From: Bernardetiaceae bacterium
Lineage (GTDB): Bacteria; Bacteroidota; Bacteroidia; Cytophagales; Thermoflexibacteraceae
DNA length: 64,000 nt
Assembly (NCBI GenBank): GCA_025056255.1
Contig: JANWVT010000015.1
Coordinates: 1 to 64,000, forward strand
Direction of reading: 5' to 3'
Shown here: positions 16,174 through 24,395 of the stretch, in pieces
Layout of the letters: every line of letters starts with the position of its first letter
How positions within the stretch are numbered: position 1 is the stretch's first letter
Notes under the pieces: model-generated
What the model was told of the DNA's origin: nothing
Seen by the model: only the letters and a program-made list of their open reading frames with translations
The model's database searches: none
Made by a program: the position numbers and the translations under genes

Positions 16174-17088
16174 TTAGCGCGTAGGTCCGTTATCTACTTT
16201 GGTCTCAATAGCATTTTGCAAAGATTGAGGCAAGGAAGCAAAAAAATTCAGCCCTGTTGCCCGTTCAATATCACGCACGCTCACTCGGTAGTCGCCCCAA
16301 GGCTTTTCGTCCACTGTTTGTGTGTTAGGGGTATCAATGGCAATAATGCGCGTATTGGCATTGATGCGTGCAATGTCATTTGTTCCTACGGGCAGCACTA
16401 CTACCACTTTCCAAAGACGTGCCGGCACCACAATTTGTCCATTAGCAATGGTAGTGGCTGTGCCATTGCTGCCGGTGCCGCCTCTGCCATATACTCCCGA
16501 ATAAATGTACATTTCGTATCCTTCATCTGCCAATCGGCGGCAGTACTCTTCTAACAAGCGCCATGTTTCTTGATTGTTCTTAGGTGCCTGAGGAACAATA
16601 TTAGTCATCAGAAAGGTGGCTGAATTGTCTTCCTCACTACCATCTCGGTCATCGGAGGGGCACATGTGTCCGCGGTCGAAACCTGAGCCAGTGTAGTGAT
16701 TGGTAGTAGCACGAAACCAAGAGGCAGGCAGGGCGGCATCGAAGCGGAAATTATTTTGCCGGCGTGCATTGCCGCGCCATGCTTTACTTAGGTGCCATGC
16801 TACCCAGTTAGCCGTACCACGTGAACGATTGTAAGACAGAGCAAACTGAGGATGCTCTATCAGAAAGTTGTCGTAGTTGCGTTCGTCTTTGGTTGCGTTG
16901 CTAGGGTTGCCCAATGCCAGGTGTGGGTCGCGCGTAGGTTGAGAGGGATCGGAAATAGTGGGTCCGGGGGTAGGTTGCGTAACAGATGTGTGGGGGTCTG
17001 GCGAAGACTCCTCCGTATTTCTACACTTTCCTAAAACAACAAATAACGCAACAATGATAACGGCAATAATTCCCTTTGTAGTTTGCAT
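16174..17088 (-). CDS. DNA/RNA non-specific endonuclease
   Basis: Secreted NucA/EndoG-type beta-beta-alpha-metal nuclease of 304 residues. An N-terminal hydrophobic segment (about 8-22) acts as signal or anchor, followed by a proline/threonine-rich linker and the nuclease domain (about 70-295). The catalytic DRGH motif is in GFDRGHMCPSDDRDG, and the metal-binding asparagine in APKNNQETWRLLEEYCR. Such nucleases degrade external DNA and RNA for nutrients or defence. A longer start (17112) would lie at or before the predicted transcript start of the -7 box at 17114-17121, so ATG 17088 is used. A weak terminator follows. Confidence 0.88.
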   Translation of the reverse strand: MQTTKGIIAVIIVALFVVLGKCRNTEESSPDPHTSVTQPTPGPTISDPSQPTRDPHLALGNPSNATKDERNYDNFLIEHPQFALSYNRSRGTANWVAWHLSKAWRGNARRQNNFRFDAALPASWFRATTNHYTGSGFDRGHMCPSDDRDGSEEDNSATFLMTNIVPQAPKNNQETWRLLEEYCRRLADEGYEMYIYSGVYGRGGTGSNGTATTIANGQIVVPARLWKVVVVLPVGTNDIARINANTRIIAIDTPNTQTVDEKPWGDYRVSVRDIERATGLNFFASLPQSLQNAIETKVDNGPTR

Positions 17089-17113
17089 GATAGTAACGGT
17101 AGAAGTGCTCATG

Positions 17114-17121
17114 CAAAGCTA
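17114..17121 (-). promoter_or_regulatory. -7 promoter box for the nuclease gene
   Basis: On the minus strand TAGCTTTG, perfect TAnnTTTG, 25 bases before the ATG at 17088. It favours that start over the ATG at 17112. Confidence 0.5.
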
Positions 17122-17171
17122 AGGAATCTTCTCTATGGAAAAAAGTGATTATTTTTACTTTTGCAGAGGGG

Positions 17172-17242
17172 AGGTCACGAGCGGATTCGAACCGCTGTAA
17201 AAGGTTTTGCAGACCTCTGCCTAGCCACTCGGCCACGTGACC
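17172..17242 (-). tRNA. tRNA-Cys (GCA)
   Basis: Reads on the minus strand as a 71-base cloverleaf: acceptor GGTCACG/CGTGACC with discriminator U, D stem GCC/GGC, anticodon loop CTGCAAA (anticodon GCA), T arm AGCGGTTCGAATCCGCT. The CCA end is not encoded. The discriminator U is the expected cysteine identity element. Confidence 0.95.
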
Positions 17243-17292
17243 TTTCAATACAAGTGGCACAAAGGTATAGAAACAATTCGTATCAAACAAAC

Positions 17293-17937
17293 ATGCAAGA
17301 TACTTTCAAACATATCGGCTTGCGAATGGCATTGGTAGAGCAACTGCGCAAAAAAGGCATACAAGACGAACGGGTGCTGGCTGCTATTGGCGCCATACCG
17401 CGGCATTTTTTTTTAGACAGTGCCTTTGCCGAGCATGCCTACCAAGACAAAGCTTTTGCTATTGGGGAAGGACAAACCATTTCACAGCCTTACACAGTAG
17501 CTTTCCAAACCCAACTGTTACAGCTCAAACCGGGCGAAAAAGTATTAGAAGTAGGAACTGGTTCAGGCTATCAAGCAGCTATACTCTGCTATTTAGGAGC
17601 AAAGGTGTTTAGTGTAGAATGCAAGCGCAAACTTTTTTTACAGGCTAAGAAAACACTGGCTCATTTGCACATTAAACCTACCCTCATTTTTGGAGATGGC
17701 AGCGTAGGGCTGCCTTCGCAAGCACCCTTCCATGCTATTTTAGTAACAGCAGCGGCTCCGGCAGTACCTCAGGCACTTACCGAGCAATTAGACGAGGGCG
17801 GCAGACTAGTAATTCCCGTAGGAGACTTAGAAAAACAAACCATGCTACGCATTACCAAAAAAGAGGGACACCTTATCTGTGAAACCTTCGACACGTTTGC
17901 TTTTGTGCCGCTTACCGGAAAGTTTGGTTGGCAATAA
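17293..17937 (+). CDS. pcm: Protein-L-isoaspartate O-methyltransferase
   Basis: Repairs damaged proteins by methylating isoaspartyl residues. 214 residues, standard length. Motifs: IPRHFFLDSAFAEHAYQDKA, IGEGQTISQPYTVAFQTQLL and the SAM-binding VLEVGTGSGYQAAIL, then ILVTAAAPAVPQAL. The frame stays open upstream across the tRNA-Cys antisense strand, but the first sensible ATG is at 17293. A TACTTTTG box at 17156-17163 on the plus strand could drive it, giving a leader antisense to tRNA-Cys. Confidence 0.94.
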   Translation: MQDTFKHIGLRMALVEQLRKKGIQDERVLAAIGAIPRHFFLDSAFAEHAYQDKAFAIGEGQTISQPYTVAFQTQLLQLKPGEKVLEVGTGSGYQAAILCYLGAKVFSVECKRKLFLQAKKTLAHLHIKPTLIFGDGSVGLPSQAPFHAILVTAAAPAVPQALTEQLDEGGRLVIPVGDLEKQTMLRITKKEGHLICETFDTFAFVPLTGKFGWQ

Positions 17938-18017
17938 CACAAAAATCTTCTACACAATGTTATCAGGGAAGAATACCGGAAATGACTTATATCATCTTTT
18001 TTTCCGGTCTGTAAGTG

Positions 18018-18025
18018 TAACTTTG
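18018..18025 (+). promoter_or_regulatory. -7 promoter box for hemA
   Basis: TAACTTTG, perfect TAnnTTTG, 26 bases before ATG 18051. A GTG start at 18039 would be only about 7 bases from the transcript start, so the ATG is favoured. Confidence 0.5.
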
Positions 18026-18050
18026 CAGCATAGAACCCGTGAGAGCACAC

Positions 18051-19316
18051 ATGTTTGAAAACTTCAAAGCCGTTATCTTAACATATAAAACAGCACCTAT
18101 TGCAATTCGCGAAAAAGTGGCGTTAAGCGAACCACAAGCACGCAGGCTATTGCAACGGCTTAAAGATACATTAGGACTTTCCGAGGCACTGGTCATTTCT
18201 ACATGTAACCGCACGGAAATCTATTACAGCGCCGAACAAAACTTGGGCAGAGAAATCATTGCTCAACTTTGTTTGGAAAAAAATCAGTTATCGGTGCATG
18301 AACTGATGCCCTACTTTATTGTGGAAGACCGGCACGAAACAACTGTTATGCATCTGTTTCGCGTAGGCATTGGTTTGGAGTCGCAAGTAGTGGGCGACTT
18401 GCAAATTAGCCACCAAGTAAAACAAGCCTATCAATGGTCGGCAGACGAAGGCATGGCAGGTCCGTTTTTGCATCGCCTAATGCATACCATCTTTTTCACC
18501 AACAAACGAGTGTTTCAGGAAACGGCTTTTCGCAGCGGAGCGGCTTCCGTATCGTATGCAGCAGTAGAAATGATGGAAGAGCTCACCGCTGGTAACCATG
18601 CACCAACAGTGTTAGTAATTGGGTTAGGAGAAATTGGGTCTGATGTAGTACGTAACCTAAAAGACAGGCGCTTCGCCAAAGTTTGGCTTGCCAACCGCAC
18701 CAGAGCCAAAGCAGAGACTCTTGCACAAGATACTGCTTTTGAAGTAATTCACTTCGACCAATGGGAAAACTACCTACCCCAAGCCGACGTAGTGATTTGC
18801 TCGGTAGCTACATCATCGCCTCTGATTACTGCTTCGGCTGTACAACCACAATCAGGCAAGTTTCAATACTTCTTCGACCTGGCTGTGCCGCGCAGCATCG
18901 CCCCTGAAATAGAGCAACTCCCCGGTTGTGTCATTTACAACATAGATGACATCCACAACCGAGCCAATGAAGCCCTGCAACGACGCATTGCCTCTATTCC
19001 ACACGTAGAGCGCATCATTGGAGAGGCTATAGCCGACTTCAACAATTGGACAAAAGAAATGATAGTCTCGCCGGTAATTAATAAACTGAAAAACATGCTC
19101 GAGCAAATTCGCAAAGAAGAAATTGCTCGCTACATGAAGCATCTGGACGCTGAGGAAGTAGAAAAAGTAGAGCAAATTACCAAAAGCATGATGCAAAAAA
19201 TCATCAAAATGCCAGTTTTGCAGCTAAAAGCAGCCTGCAAACGCGGCGAGGCAGAAACACTGGCAGATGTGCTCAACGATTTGTTCAACTTAGAGAAAAT
19301 CCCTATTGAGCATTAG
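18051..19316 (+). CDS. hemA: Glutamyl-tRNA reductase
   Basis: First step of C5 haem synthesis: reduces glutamyl-tRNA to glutamate-1-semialdehyde with NADPH. 421 residues. The N-terminal catalytic domain carries the active cysteine C52 in ISTCNRTEIYYS; the NADPH domain shows VLVIGLGEIGSDVVRNLKDR and LANRTRAKAETL; a C-terminal helical dimerisation domain ends the protein. The spacing of GLESQVVGDLQISHQVKQAY is characteristic. The other haem genes are elsewhere. The convergent small gene begins 7 bases after the stop. Confidence 0.95.
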   Translation: MFENFKAVILTYKTAPIAIREKVALSEPQARRLLQRLKDTLGLSEALVISTCNRTEIYYSAEQNLGREIIAQLCLEKNQLSVHELMPYFIVEDRHETTVMHLFRVGIGLESQVVGDLQISHQVKQAYQWSADEGMAGPFLHRLMHTIFFTNKRVFQETAFRSGAASVSYAAVEMMEELTAGNHAPTVLVIGLGEIGSDVVRNLKDRRFAKVWLANRTRAKAETLAQDTAFEVIHFDQWENYLPQADVVICSVATSSPLITASAVQPQSGKFQYFFDLAVPRSIAPEIEQLPGCVIYNIDDIHNRANEALQRRIASIPHVERIIGEAIADFNNWTKEMIVSPVINKLKNMLEQIRKEEIARYMKHLDAEEVEKVEQITKSMMQKIIKMPVLQLKAACKRGEAETLADVLNDLFNLEKIPIEH

Positions 19317-19322
19317 AGCTAT

Positions 19323-19676
19323 TTATTCGTTGCGGCAGAACCAATCACCACTTGTAATTTCTGGTAGATTGTGCGGTGCGTTTTGTCCCCTGACGTATAA
19401 CCATGCCTCAATGCGCTCATCAAAAATGCGTTCGTACAAGCCCTCCTCTGTGCCTTCTAGCCTATCCAAAGATGGCAACATATCGGGCGAAATTTCATAG
19501 ATTTCTCCTACAATGGTTCGGCTGGCATCTTCACAAGGCACAACAAAAGGATACGGACCAAAGTTGTACATTTTGTAATGGCTCAGATAGACCTCTTTGG
19601 CTACTAAACGTGCATTTTGCAACAAATAATGATTACTGCCACCAGCCCGAAGTGTTCCGTAAACAAAAATTTTCAT
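19323..19676 (-). CDS. Gamma-glutamylcyclotransferase-like (AIG2) protein
   Basis: 117-residue protein of the AIG2/GGCT fold, with the substrate loop FVYGTLRAGGSNHYLL at the N-terminus and the family glutamate in RLEGTEEGLYER (GGCT-type catalytic acid). Family members release 5-oxoproline from gamma-glutamyl compounds or act as small amine cyclotransferases (YtfP/BtrG-like). Which substrate applies is not visible. Convergent to hemA and divergent from the GDSL lipoprotein gene, with 35 bases between starts. Confidence 0.82.
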   Translation of the reverse strand: MKIFVYGTLRAGGSNHYLLQNARLVAKEVYLSHYKMYNFGPYPFVVPCEDASRTIVGEIYEISPDMLPSLDRLEGTEEGLYERIFDERIEAWLYVRGQNAPHNLPEITSGDWFCRNE

Positions 19677-19711
19677 AAGTTAGCATGTCTGATATCTTTC
19701 AACCATATCGT

Positions 19712-20413
19712 ATGCACTTACTATTACGCGTTTTGTGCATGGTGCTGACCGGATTTTTTGCCGGATGTACCTCTCCTGAGCAAACACAAGAAAATAATGG
19801 CATTGTTACTGCCGATTCATCGCATTCAACAGCTGCTGTTGCTCAAGACAACCGCAAAATAATTTTATTTTTTGGCAACAGCCTCACGGCAGGCTTCGGA
19901 TTAGAGCCAGAACAAGCCTTTCCCGCCCTCATTCAGCTGCGGATAGACTCATTGGGACTGCCCTACCGGTGCATCAATGCAGGTGTGAGCGGAGAAACTA
20001 CTGCCAGTGGCAATACTCGCATCGATTGGATGCTGGAACAACCTGTTGATATTTTAGTCATAGAACTGGGGGGCAACGATGGCTTGCGCGGCATCAGCCC
20101 TGAGGAAACTCGGAAGAATTTACAATCTATCATCAGCAAAGCCAAAACAAAGTACCCAGCTATTAAAATTGTATTGGCAGGTATGGAAGTACCTCCTAAC
20201 ATGGGGCAAACCTATGCTGCTGCCTTTCGCAAAATCTATCCTGAACTTGCCCAGACCAATCAACTGACGCTCATTCCCTTTTTGTTAGACAAGGTAGGCG
20301 GCGAACCCTCACTTAACCTGCCCGATGGTATTCATCCAACAGCAGAAGGGCATCGGATTGTGGCAGAAACGGTCTGGAAATATCTGCAAACACTGTTAAC
20401 CCCAGCTCAATAA
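19712..20413 (+). CDS. GDSL/SGNH hydrolase lipoprotein
   Basis: Serine esterase related to TesA (thioesterase I / arylesterase). A lipoprotein signal MHLLLRVLCMVLTGFFAGC ends in a lipobox with Cys at 19. The SGNH blocks are visible: block I FFGNSLTAGFGLEPEQAF (serine in GNSLTAG), block II glycine in NAGVSGETTASG, block III asparagine in ELGGNDGLRG, and block V DGIHPTAEGHR with the catalytic Asp and His. 233 residues. An in-frame ATG at 19685 is possible but leaves only 8 bases to the divergent gene; a near -7 box TATCTTTC (19692-19699) favours 19712. Confidence 0.88.
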   Translation: MHLLLRVLCMVLTGFFAGCTSPEQTQENNGIVTADSSHSTAAVAQDNRKIILFFGNSLTAGFGLEPEQAFPALIQLRIDSLGLPYRCINAGVSGETTASGNTRIDWMLEQPVDILVIELGGNDGLRGISPEETRKNLQSIISKAKTKYPAIKIVLAGMEVPPNMGQTYAAAFRKIYPELAQTNQLTLIPFLLDKVGGEPSLNLPDGIHPTAEGHRIVAETVWKYLQTLLTPAQ

Positions 20414-20440
20414 TTAATTAAAATATATCTCATTTTGAAA

Positions 20441-22306
20441 ATGCTTTCAAGCCGAACCTCGCCAAGCACTCCAATAATGATGGCACCAGAAAAAGAGGAA
20501 ATACCGTTGTTGTCGGTAGAAGAGCTCAAAGTATGCTTCGACACCAAACACGGGAAAGTTACAGCTGTGGAAAACATTAGTTTCCAAGTCAAAAAACGCG
20601 AAACCATCGGCATTGTTGGCGAGTCGGGCTCCGGCAAATCGGTAACGGCACTGGCTACCATGCGACTCATTCCCCCTCCTGGGCGAATTGAACAGGGTAA
20701 AATCCTATTTCAGTCCCCCTCTATGGGGCGCGTAGATATTACTCGCCTAAGCAAAGAAGAAATGCGCATGTTGCGGGGAGGAGAAATTGCTATTATTTTT
20801 CAAGAACCCATGACCTCACTTAACCCAGTGTTCACCTGTGGCAACCAAGTGATGGAGGCTATTCAACTGCATCAGCCCGAACTTTCTTATGCTGCAGCCC
20901 GCCAACGCACATTAGAAATGTTTGAAAGGGTGAAGTTGCCGCGTCCGGAACGCGTTTTCAAAGCTTATCCGCACGAAATATCAGGCGGACAGAAGCAGCG
21001 AGTTATGATTGCTATGGCACTCTCTTGCAACCCCGCTTTGCTAATTGCCGACGAGCCTACTACCGCCTTAGACGTAACCGTACAACACCGCATTTTAGAG
21101 TTGTTCCAAGAATTGCGCGAACAAATAGATACTTCTATCATATTCATCAGCCACGACTTGGCAGTTATTGGAGAAGTAGCCGACCGGCTGTTGGTGATGT
21201 ACAACGGCAAAATAGTAGAACAAGGTGCTACATGGGACGTATTCTCCTCTCCACAGCATCCTTATACCAAAGGATTGCTTGCCTGCCGTCCGCGCTTAGA
21301 CATTAAACTAAAAGTACTGCCAGTTATCTCCGATTTCATGGATACAGATGCCGAAGGTAACATAACTGACCGCCAAGAAAATAAATTTAAGTCAGTAGGA
21401 CAGGCACTTTTGCTCAACTTTCAAAGTAAAGACGAGATTTTGACGCGTCAGGAAGCCTTACTGGCACAAAACCCCCTAATAGAAGTTCGCAACTTGCACG
21501 TGCACTTTCCAATAGAACGCAACCTATTGGGTAAAGTTACGCGCGTACAAAAAGCCGTTGATGGAGTGAGTTTTGAAATTTATCCGGGCGAGACCTTGGG
21601 GCTAGTAGGCGGAAGCGGCTGTGGCAAAACTACCTTAGGGCGAGCTATTCTCAACTTAGTTGACCACGTATCGGGAGAGGTTTACTACAAAGGGCGCAAC
21701 ATTTTAAAAATGGCAAAACACGAGTTGCGCGCATTACGCCGTGAAATTCAGATTATCTTTCAAGACCCTTACTCCTCGCTCAACCCACGCATGACCATCG
21801 GCGAAGCCATCATGGAACCCATGCGATTCCACAATTTGTACGAAAATGATAGAAAACGAAAAGAAATTGCCATTGACCTGCTCGAAACAGTTAATATGAG
21901 CAGTGTGCACTTTAACCGTTTTCCACACGAGTTTTCAGGTGGACAACGCCAACGGATTTGCATTGCTCGTACCCTAGCCCTGCAACCCAGATTTATCATT
22001 TGCGACGAGTCGGTTTCTGCTTTGGATGTGTCTGTACAAGCACAAGTACTTAACTTGCTCAATCAACTCAAGGAGAAGTTCAAACTCACTTATATTTTCA
22101 TTTCGCACGACCTGTCAGTAGTGAAATTTATTTCCGACCGCATCTTAGTAATGAAAGAAGGGAAAGTAGTGGAGTGCGGGTTTGCAGAGGAAATCTACGA
22201 GCGCCCTCAACACGACTACACTCGCCAGCTGATTCAGTCAATACCCAAAGGAACGCTGGAAGACATACGCCGCGCCATGCTGCGCCGCAAGATGCGCAAG
22301 GCATAA
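20441..22306 (+). CDS. Double ABC ATPase, peptide-import type
   Basis: Two ABC ATPase domains fused in one 621-residue chain, as in GsiA or a DppD-DppF fusion. Domain 1 (about 20-285): Walker A GESGSGKS, signature SGGQKQRV, Walker B LLIADEPTTALD. Domain 2 (about 340-610): GGSGCGKT, SGGQRQRI, FIICDESVSALD. Each domain ends with the oligopeptide-transporter C-terminal extension. The linker is unusually long (about 290-335). No permease or binding protein gene lies next to it, so partners are encoded elsewhere. A TTG six bases before the ATG could also start translation. Confidence 0.9.
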   Translation: MLSSRTSPSTPIMMAPEKEEIPLLSVEELKVCFDTKHGKVTAVENISFQVKKRETIGIVGESGSGKSVTALATMRLIPPPGRIEQGKILFQSPSMGRVDITRLSKEEMRMLRGGEIAIIFQEPMTSLNPVFTCGNQVMEAIQLHQPELSYAAARQRTLEMFERVKLPRPERVFKAYPHEISGGQKQRVMIAMALSCNPALLIADEPTTALDVTVQHRILELFQELREQIDTSIIFISHDLAVIGEVADRLLVMYNGKIVEQGATWDVFSSPQHPYTKGLLACRPRLDIKLKVLPVISDFMDTDAEGNITDRQENKFKSVGQALLLNFQSKDEILTRQEALLAQNPLIEVRNLHVHFPIERNLLGKVTRVQKAVDGVSFEIYPGETLGLVGGSGCGKTTLGRAILNLVDHVSGEVYYKGRNILKMAKHELRALRREIQIIFQDPYSSLNPRMTIGEAIMEPMRFHNLYENDRKRKEIAIDLLETVNMSSVHFNRFPHEFSGGQRQRICIARTLALQPRFIICDESVSALDVSVQAQVLNLLNQLKEKFKLTYIFISHDLSVVKFISDRILVMKEGKVVECGFAEEIYERPQHDYTRQLIQSIPKGTLEDIRRAMLRRKMRKA

Positions 22307-22313
22307 AAGCTGC

Positions 22314-22982
22314 TTAAAAAGTACTTAGAGAAATACCAAGCATGAAAGGCACTATAGCTGCTCTTTGGGGAGATTTGCCCGCTCGAAAAAGTTCGGACAA
22401 ACCATAGTAGCCAAAAAAACTAAACGAACTATATCCTACCCTACCGTAGATACCATAACGCAATGGATTGAGTTGAAAATCGTCTTTGTATTTGTTGATG
22501 CCTTCCTGATAAATCACTTTTGTATGCGAACTTACCCGAACTCCTAATTTACCGCCTGCTGCTATGCGAAAGGCACGCCGCCCACTACCAGAGGAAAACC
22601 GAAATTCAGCAGGCAAGTCAGCATAGTTTACAGCAAGTAGCGAACGCCGCACACTTGTTTGTGAAATATCTACCAGTTGTGCACTGCCAGCAGACTCGAC
22701 AAGTGTTACCCGATTGGCAAATCCATATTTTTCCATCCCAGCACCCACACCAACATTGAACGAAATTCGATTGCTGATGCGAACATTTTTCATGTAGTAA
22801 ATATTGATACTACGCGATTGCATCGGGATTAGCTCCATTTCTTGTGGTGCACTGCGCAAGCCAGAAATGCCTAAATCTGCTACCAAATTAATAGGGGCGC
22901 GCTTGAGCAAGCCCAGTTGTGCTTGTACTGTCTTTGCACTGCCTACAACCAAGCATAAAGACAAAAAAAGTTGCTTTATCAT
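22314..22982 (-). CDS. PorT-type outer-membrane beta-barrel protein
   Basis: 222 residues with signal peptide MIKQLFLSLCLVVGSAKTVQAQ and alternating-pattern beta strands with a final FMLGISLSTF, aromatic at the end, as in outer-membrane proteins of the OMP_b-brl/PorT family. Function unknown. A longer ORF (to 23081) is possible but a perfect -7 box (23016-23023, minus) puts transcript start near 23009, so 22982 is chosen. Convergent to the ABC gene with only 7 bases between. Confidence 0.78.
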   Translation of the reverse strand: MIKQLFLSLCLVVGSAKTVQAQLGLLKRAPINLVADLGISGLRSAPQEMELIPMQSRSINIYYMKNVRISNRISFNVGVGAGMEKYGFANRVTLVESAGSAQLVDISQTSVRRSLLAVNYADLPAEFRFSSGSGRRAFRIAAGGKLGVRVSSHTKVIYQEGINKYKDDFQLNPLRYGIYGRVGYSSFSFFGYYGLSELFRAGKSPQRAAIVPFMLGISLSTF

Positions 22983-23015
22983 GTCATCTTTTGTTAAACC
23001 GTGTATCCAAGTAGA

Positions 23016-23023
23016 CAAAGATA
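23016..23023 (-). promoter_or_regulatory. -7 promoter box for the barrel gene
   Basis: On the minus strand TATCTTTG, perfect TAnnTTTG; the predicted start near 23009 fits ATG 22982 and excludes the frame start at 23081. Confidence 0.5.
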
Positions 23024-23152
23024 ACATGCCAAAGTTGCAATTTACAGCCTTGCTAAGCGCAAAACACAAGGCGGCAAGCAAAATAAAATGCCTGATACTG
23101 CGTAAATGATGTAATTAAGCATTTGAAAAATGCGACTTATGCACACAAGTCA

Positions 23153-23176
23153 TCGTTGCGTGCCGCTGTTGCGCAA
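23153..23176 (+). repeat. Intergenic 13-base repeat (copy C)
   Basis: TCGTTGCGTGCCG followed by CTGTTGCGCAATT: two units of the 13-base repeat at reduced identity to CCGTTGCACGCCG. It lies between the barrel gene and the 62-residue membrane protein. Confidence 0.5.
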
Positions 23177-23198
23177 TTATGATTTGTGTGTGCAGATA

Positions 23199-23387
23199 TT
23201 AAGTCTGTTTTTTGCCGAAATAAAAAAATGACAATATCGAACCAATTAGTATCAGTATCAGAGAGCCCCACACATAACCTTTCCCAAACTCTGTTAACTG
23301 AGTATAATAAGGGAGATATTGCAGGGATTGCACCGCACCGAGAATAATGAGAAAACAGCCTATTATAAGTGAAGCAATGCGCAACAT
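23199..23387 (-). CDS. Small two-helix membrane protein
   Basis: 62 residues with two hydrophobic segments (about 2-20 and 38-57) separated by a polar loop (LPYYTQLTEFGKGYV) and ending in KKQT, a positive-inside tail. Unrecognised. It is judged coding by its hydrophobic pattern; an overlapping 112-residue frame (23137-23475, minus) has no such pattern and is not favoured. It is followed by repeat copy C. Confidence 0.55.
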   Translation of the reverse strand: MLRIASLIIGCFLIILGAVQSLQYLPYYTQLTEFGKGYVWGSLILILIGSILSFFYFGKKQT

Positions 23388-23432
23388 AGGTCAGAGATAG
23401 TGCTAACAGGTTAGTAGTTGTACATAGTAAGT

Positions 23433-23467
23433 AAAAACATCCCGAAGAAAGTTTTCGGGATGTTTTT
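23433..23467. terminator. Bidirectional intrinsic terminator
   Basis: AAAAACATCCCGAA (23433-23446) pairs perfectly with TTCGGGATGTTTTT (23454-23467) across a 7-base loop. T tracts on both strands let it end transcripts in both directions. Its clear use is after the minus-strand Bor-like gene (23491-23806). Confidence 0.9.
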
Positions 23468-23490
23468 ATAGTCATATCTTGGTCAACAAG

Positions 23491-23806
23491 CTATTTTTTT
23501 ACAATAGTGGTGGTAGGAGTGTAGAGCCCGCCTGTAATAGCATTTAGAAGTCCATCTACAAAAGTATGTACCACAGTCACAGTGTAATCTGTAGCACCAC
23601 CTGCCATTTTGGTTGGGTCAGAAGTATTAATAGGTGCCAAACCGAATAATAGATAATGGTTTTTAGCTCTTACTTCTACACCCGACTGAGCACCTTTACC
23701 TACATTGTAGGTATAAAGTGTAACAAGAAGTGGTAAAAAAGGATAAAAAGATAATACAACCAATGCTCTGCGCAATAAATGCTCTGAAGGTTTTAATGGT
23801 ATTCAT
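23491..23806 (-). pseudogene. Bor-family lipoprotein gene with frameshift
   Basis: The downstream part (ORF start 23775 by a TTG, end 23491) reads TFVDGLLNAITGGLYTP near the C-terminus and KMAGGATDYTV before it. These align with lambda Bor (its segments TFVNGLLGFITLGIYTP and KICGGAENVV as recalled), including the HH/HY position. In the other frame a fresh ATG at 23804-23806 gives a lipoprotein signal ending SFFTTSC, then YTLY; joining that to TYNVGKG needs a +1 shift near the TAC CTA C sequence about 23705-23720. So the lipoprotein signal and body are in different frames. Natural decay or an assembly error are both possible. Bor lipoproteins in coliphages confer serum resistance. Confidence 0.65.
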
Positions 23807-24395
23807 TTTAGGGTACTTGTTAGTAAATTATAAATATTGCCTACTCTTTGGCTTTTCGGCATCCGCCACCTGATTGTTAAGGATTTCGGTGTTGTTCCTT
23901 TTTATTGCAAATTATTAATTTTTCTAAATTAAAAAACATTTTAACAGTTAATTAACAAGTTTTTAACAAAATACTTACAATGCATTCAGAGCGTCATATA
24001 AAATCAATACGAGGCATGTAAATAAATAAATATAAGTAAATTTATAATTTCGAGCATATATTACAATCAGCTCCCACCTGAAACTATTACCCGAGTACAA
24101 CAACCCCACAAGGCTTTAAAAGCCTGTTAAACTTGTTCGTGATACATTTTGAAGTGTGACAAGAAGTGTGAATCTGCGAAATAGGATGAATATTTTAGCA
24201 AAAACTATCCAGCAAGTTGACATCTTTTTAAAAGATAGGCAAAAAAACAACAAACATTCACGGGTGCGAATAAATGTTTACATAAATACACCATATCTTA
24301 CAAGCACAGAAGAGAAAATCACTTCTGAATTAATAGTTTTTTGTGGTTAAATTCGTCAAATATTTAGTACAAGGGCATCGATACAGCAGAAAAAT
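23807..24395. other. AT-rich gap before moeA, no firm gene
   Basis: 589 bases, markedly AT-rich, with homopolymer stretches. GAAGTGTGA is directly repeated at 24151-24159 and 24163-24171. A 64-codon frame (24156-24350; GTG start in the repeat, ATG at 24186) exists but has no clear features beyond a possible amphipathic N-terminus, so I do not call it. No terminator or riboswitch was recognised. Confidence 0.4.

Noticed and set aside
23137..23475. 112-codon minus-strand frame over the small membrane gene
   Set aside because: Runs through repeat copy C and the terminator stem; the 62-residue frame has a better membrane pattern.
24156..24350. 64-codon frame before moeA
   Set aside because: No family pattern, GTG start in a direct repeat, AT-rich surroundings; kept only as a remark in the gap.
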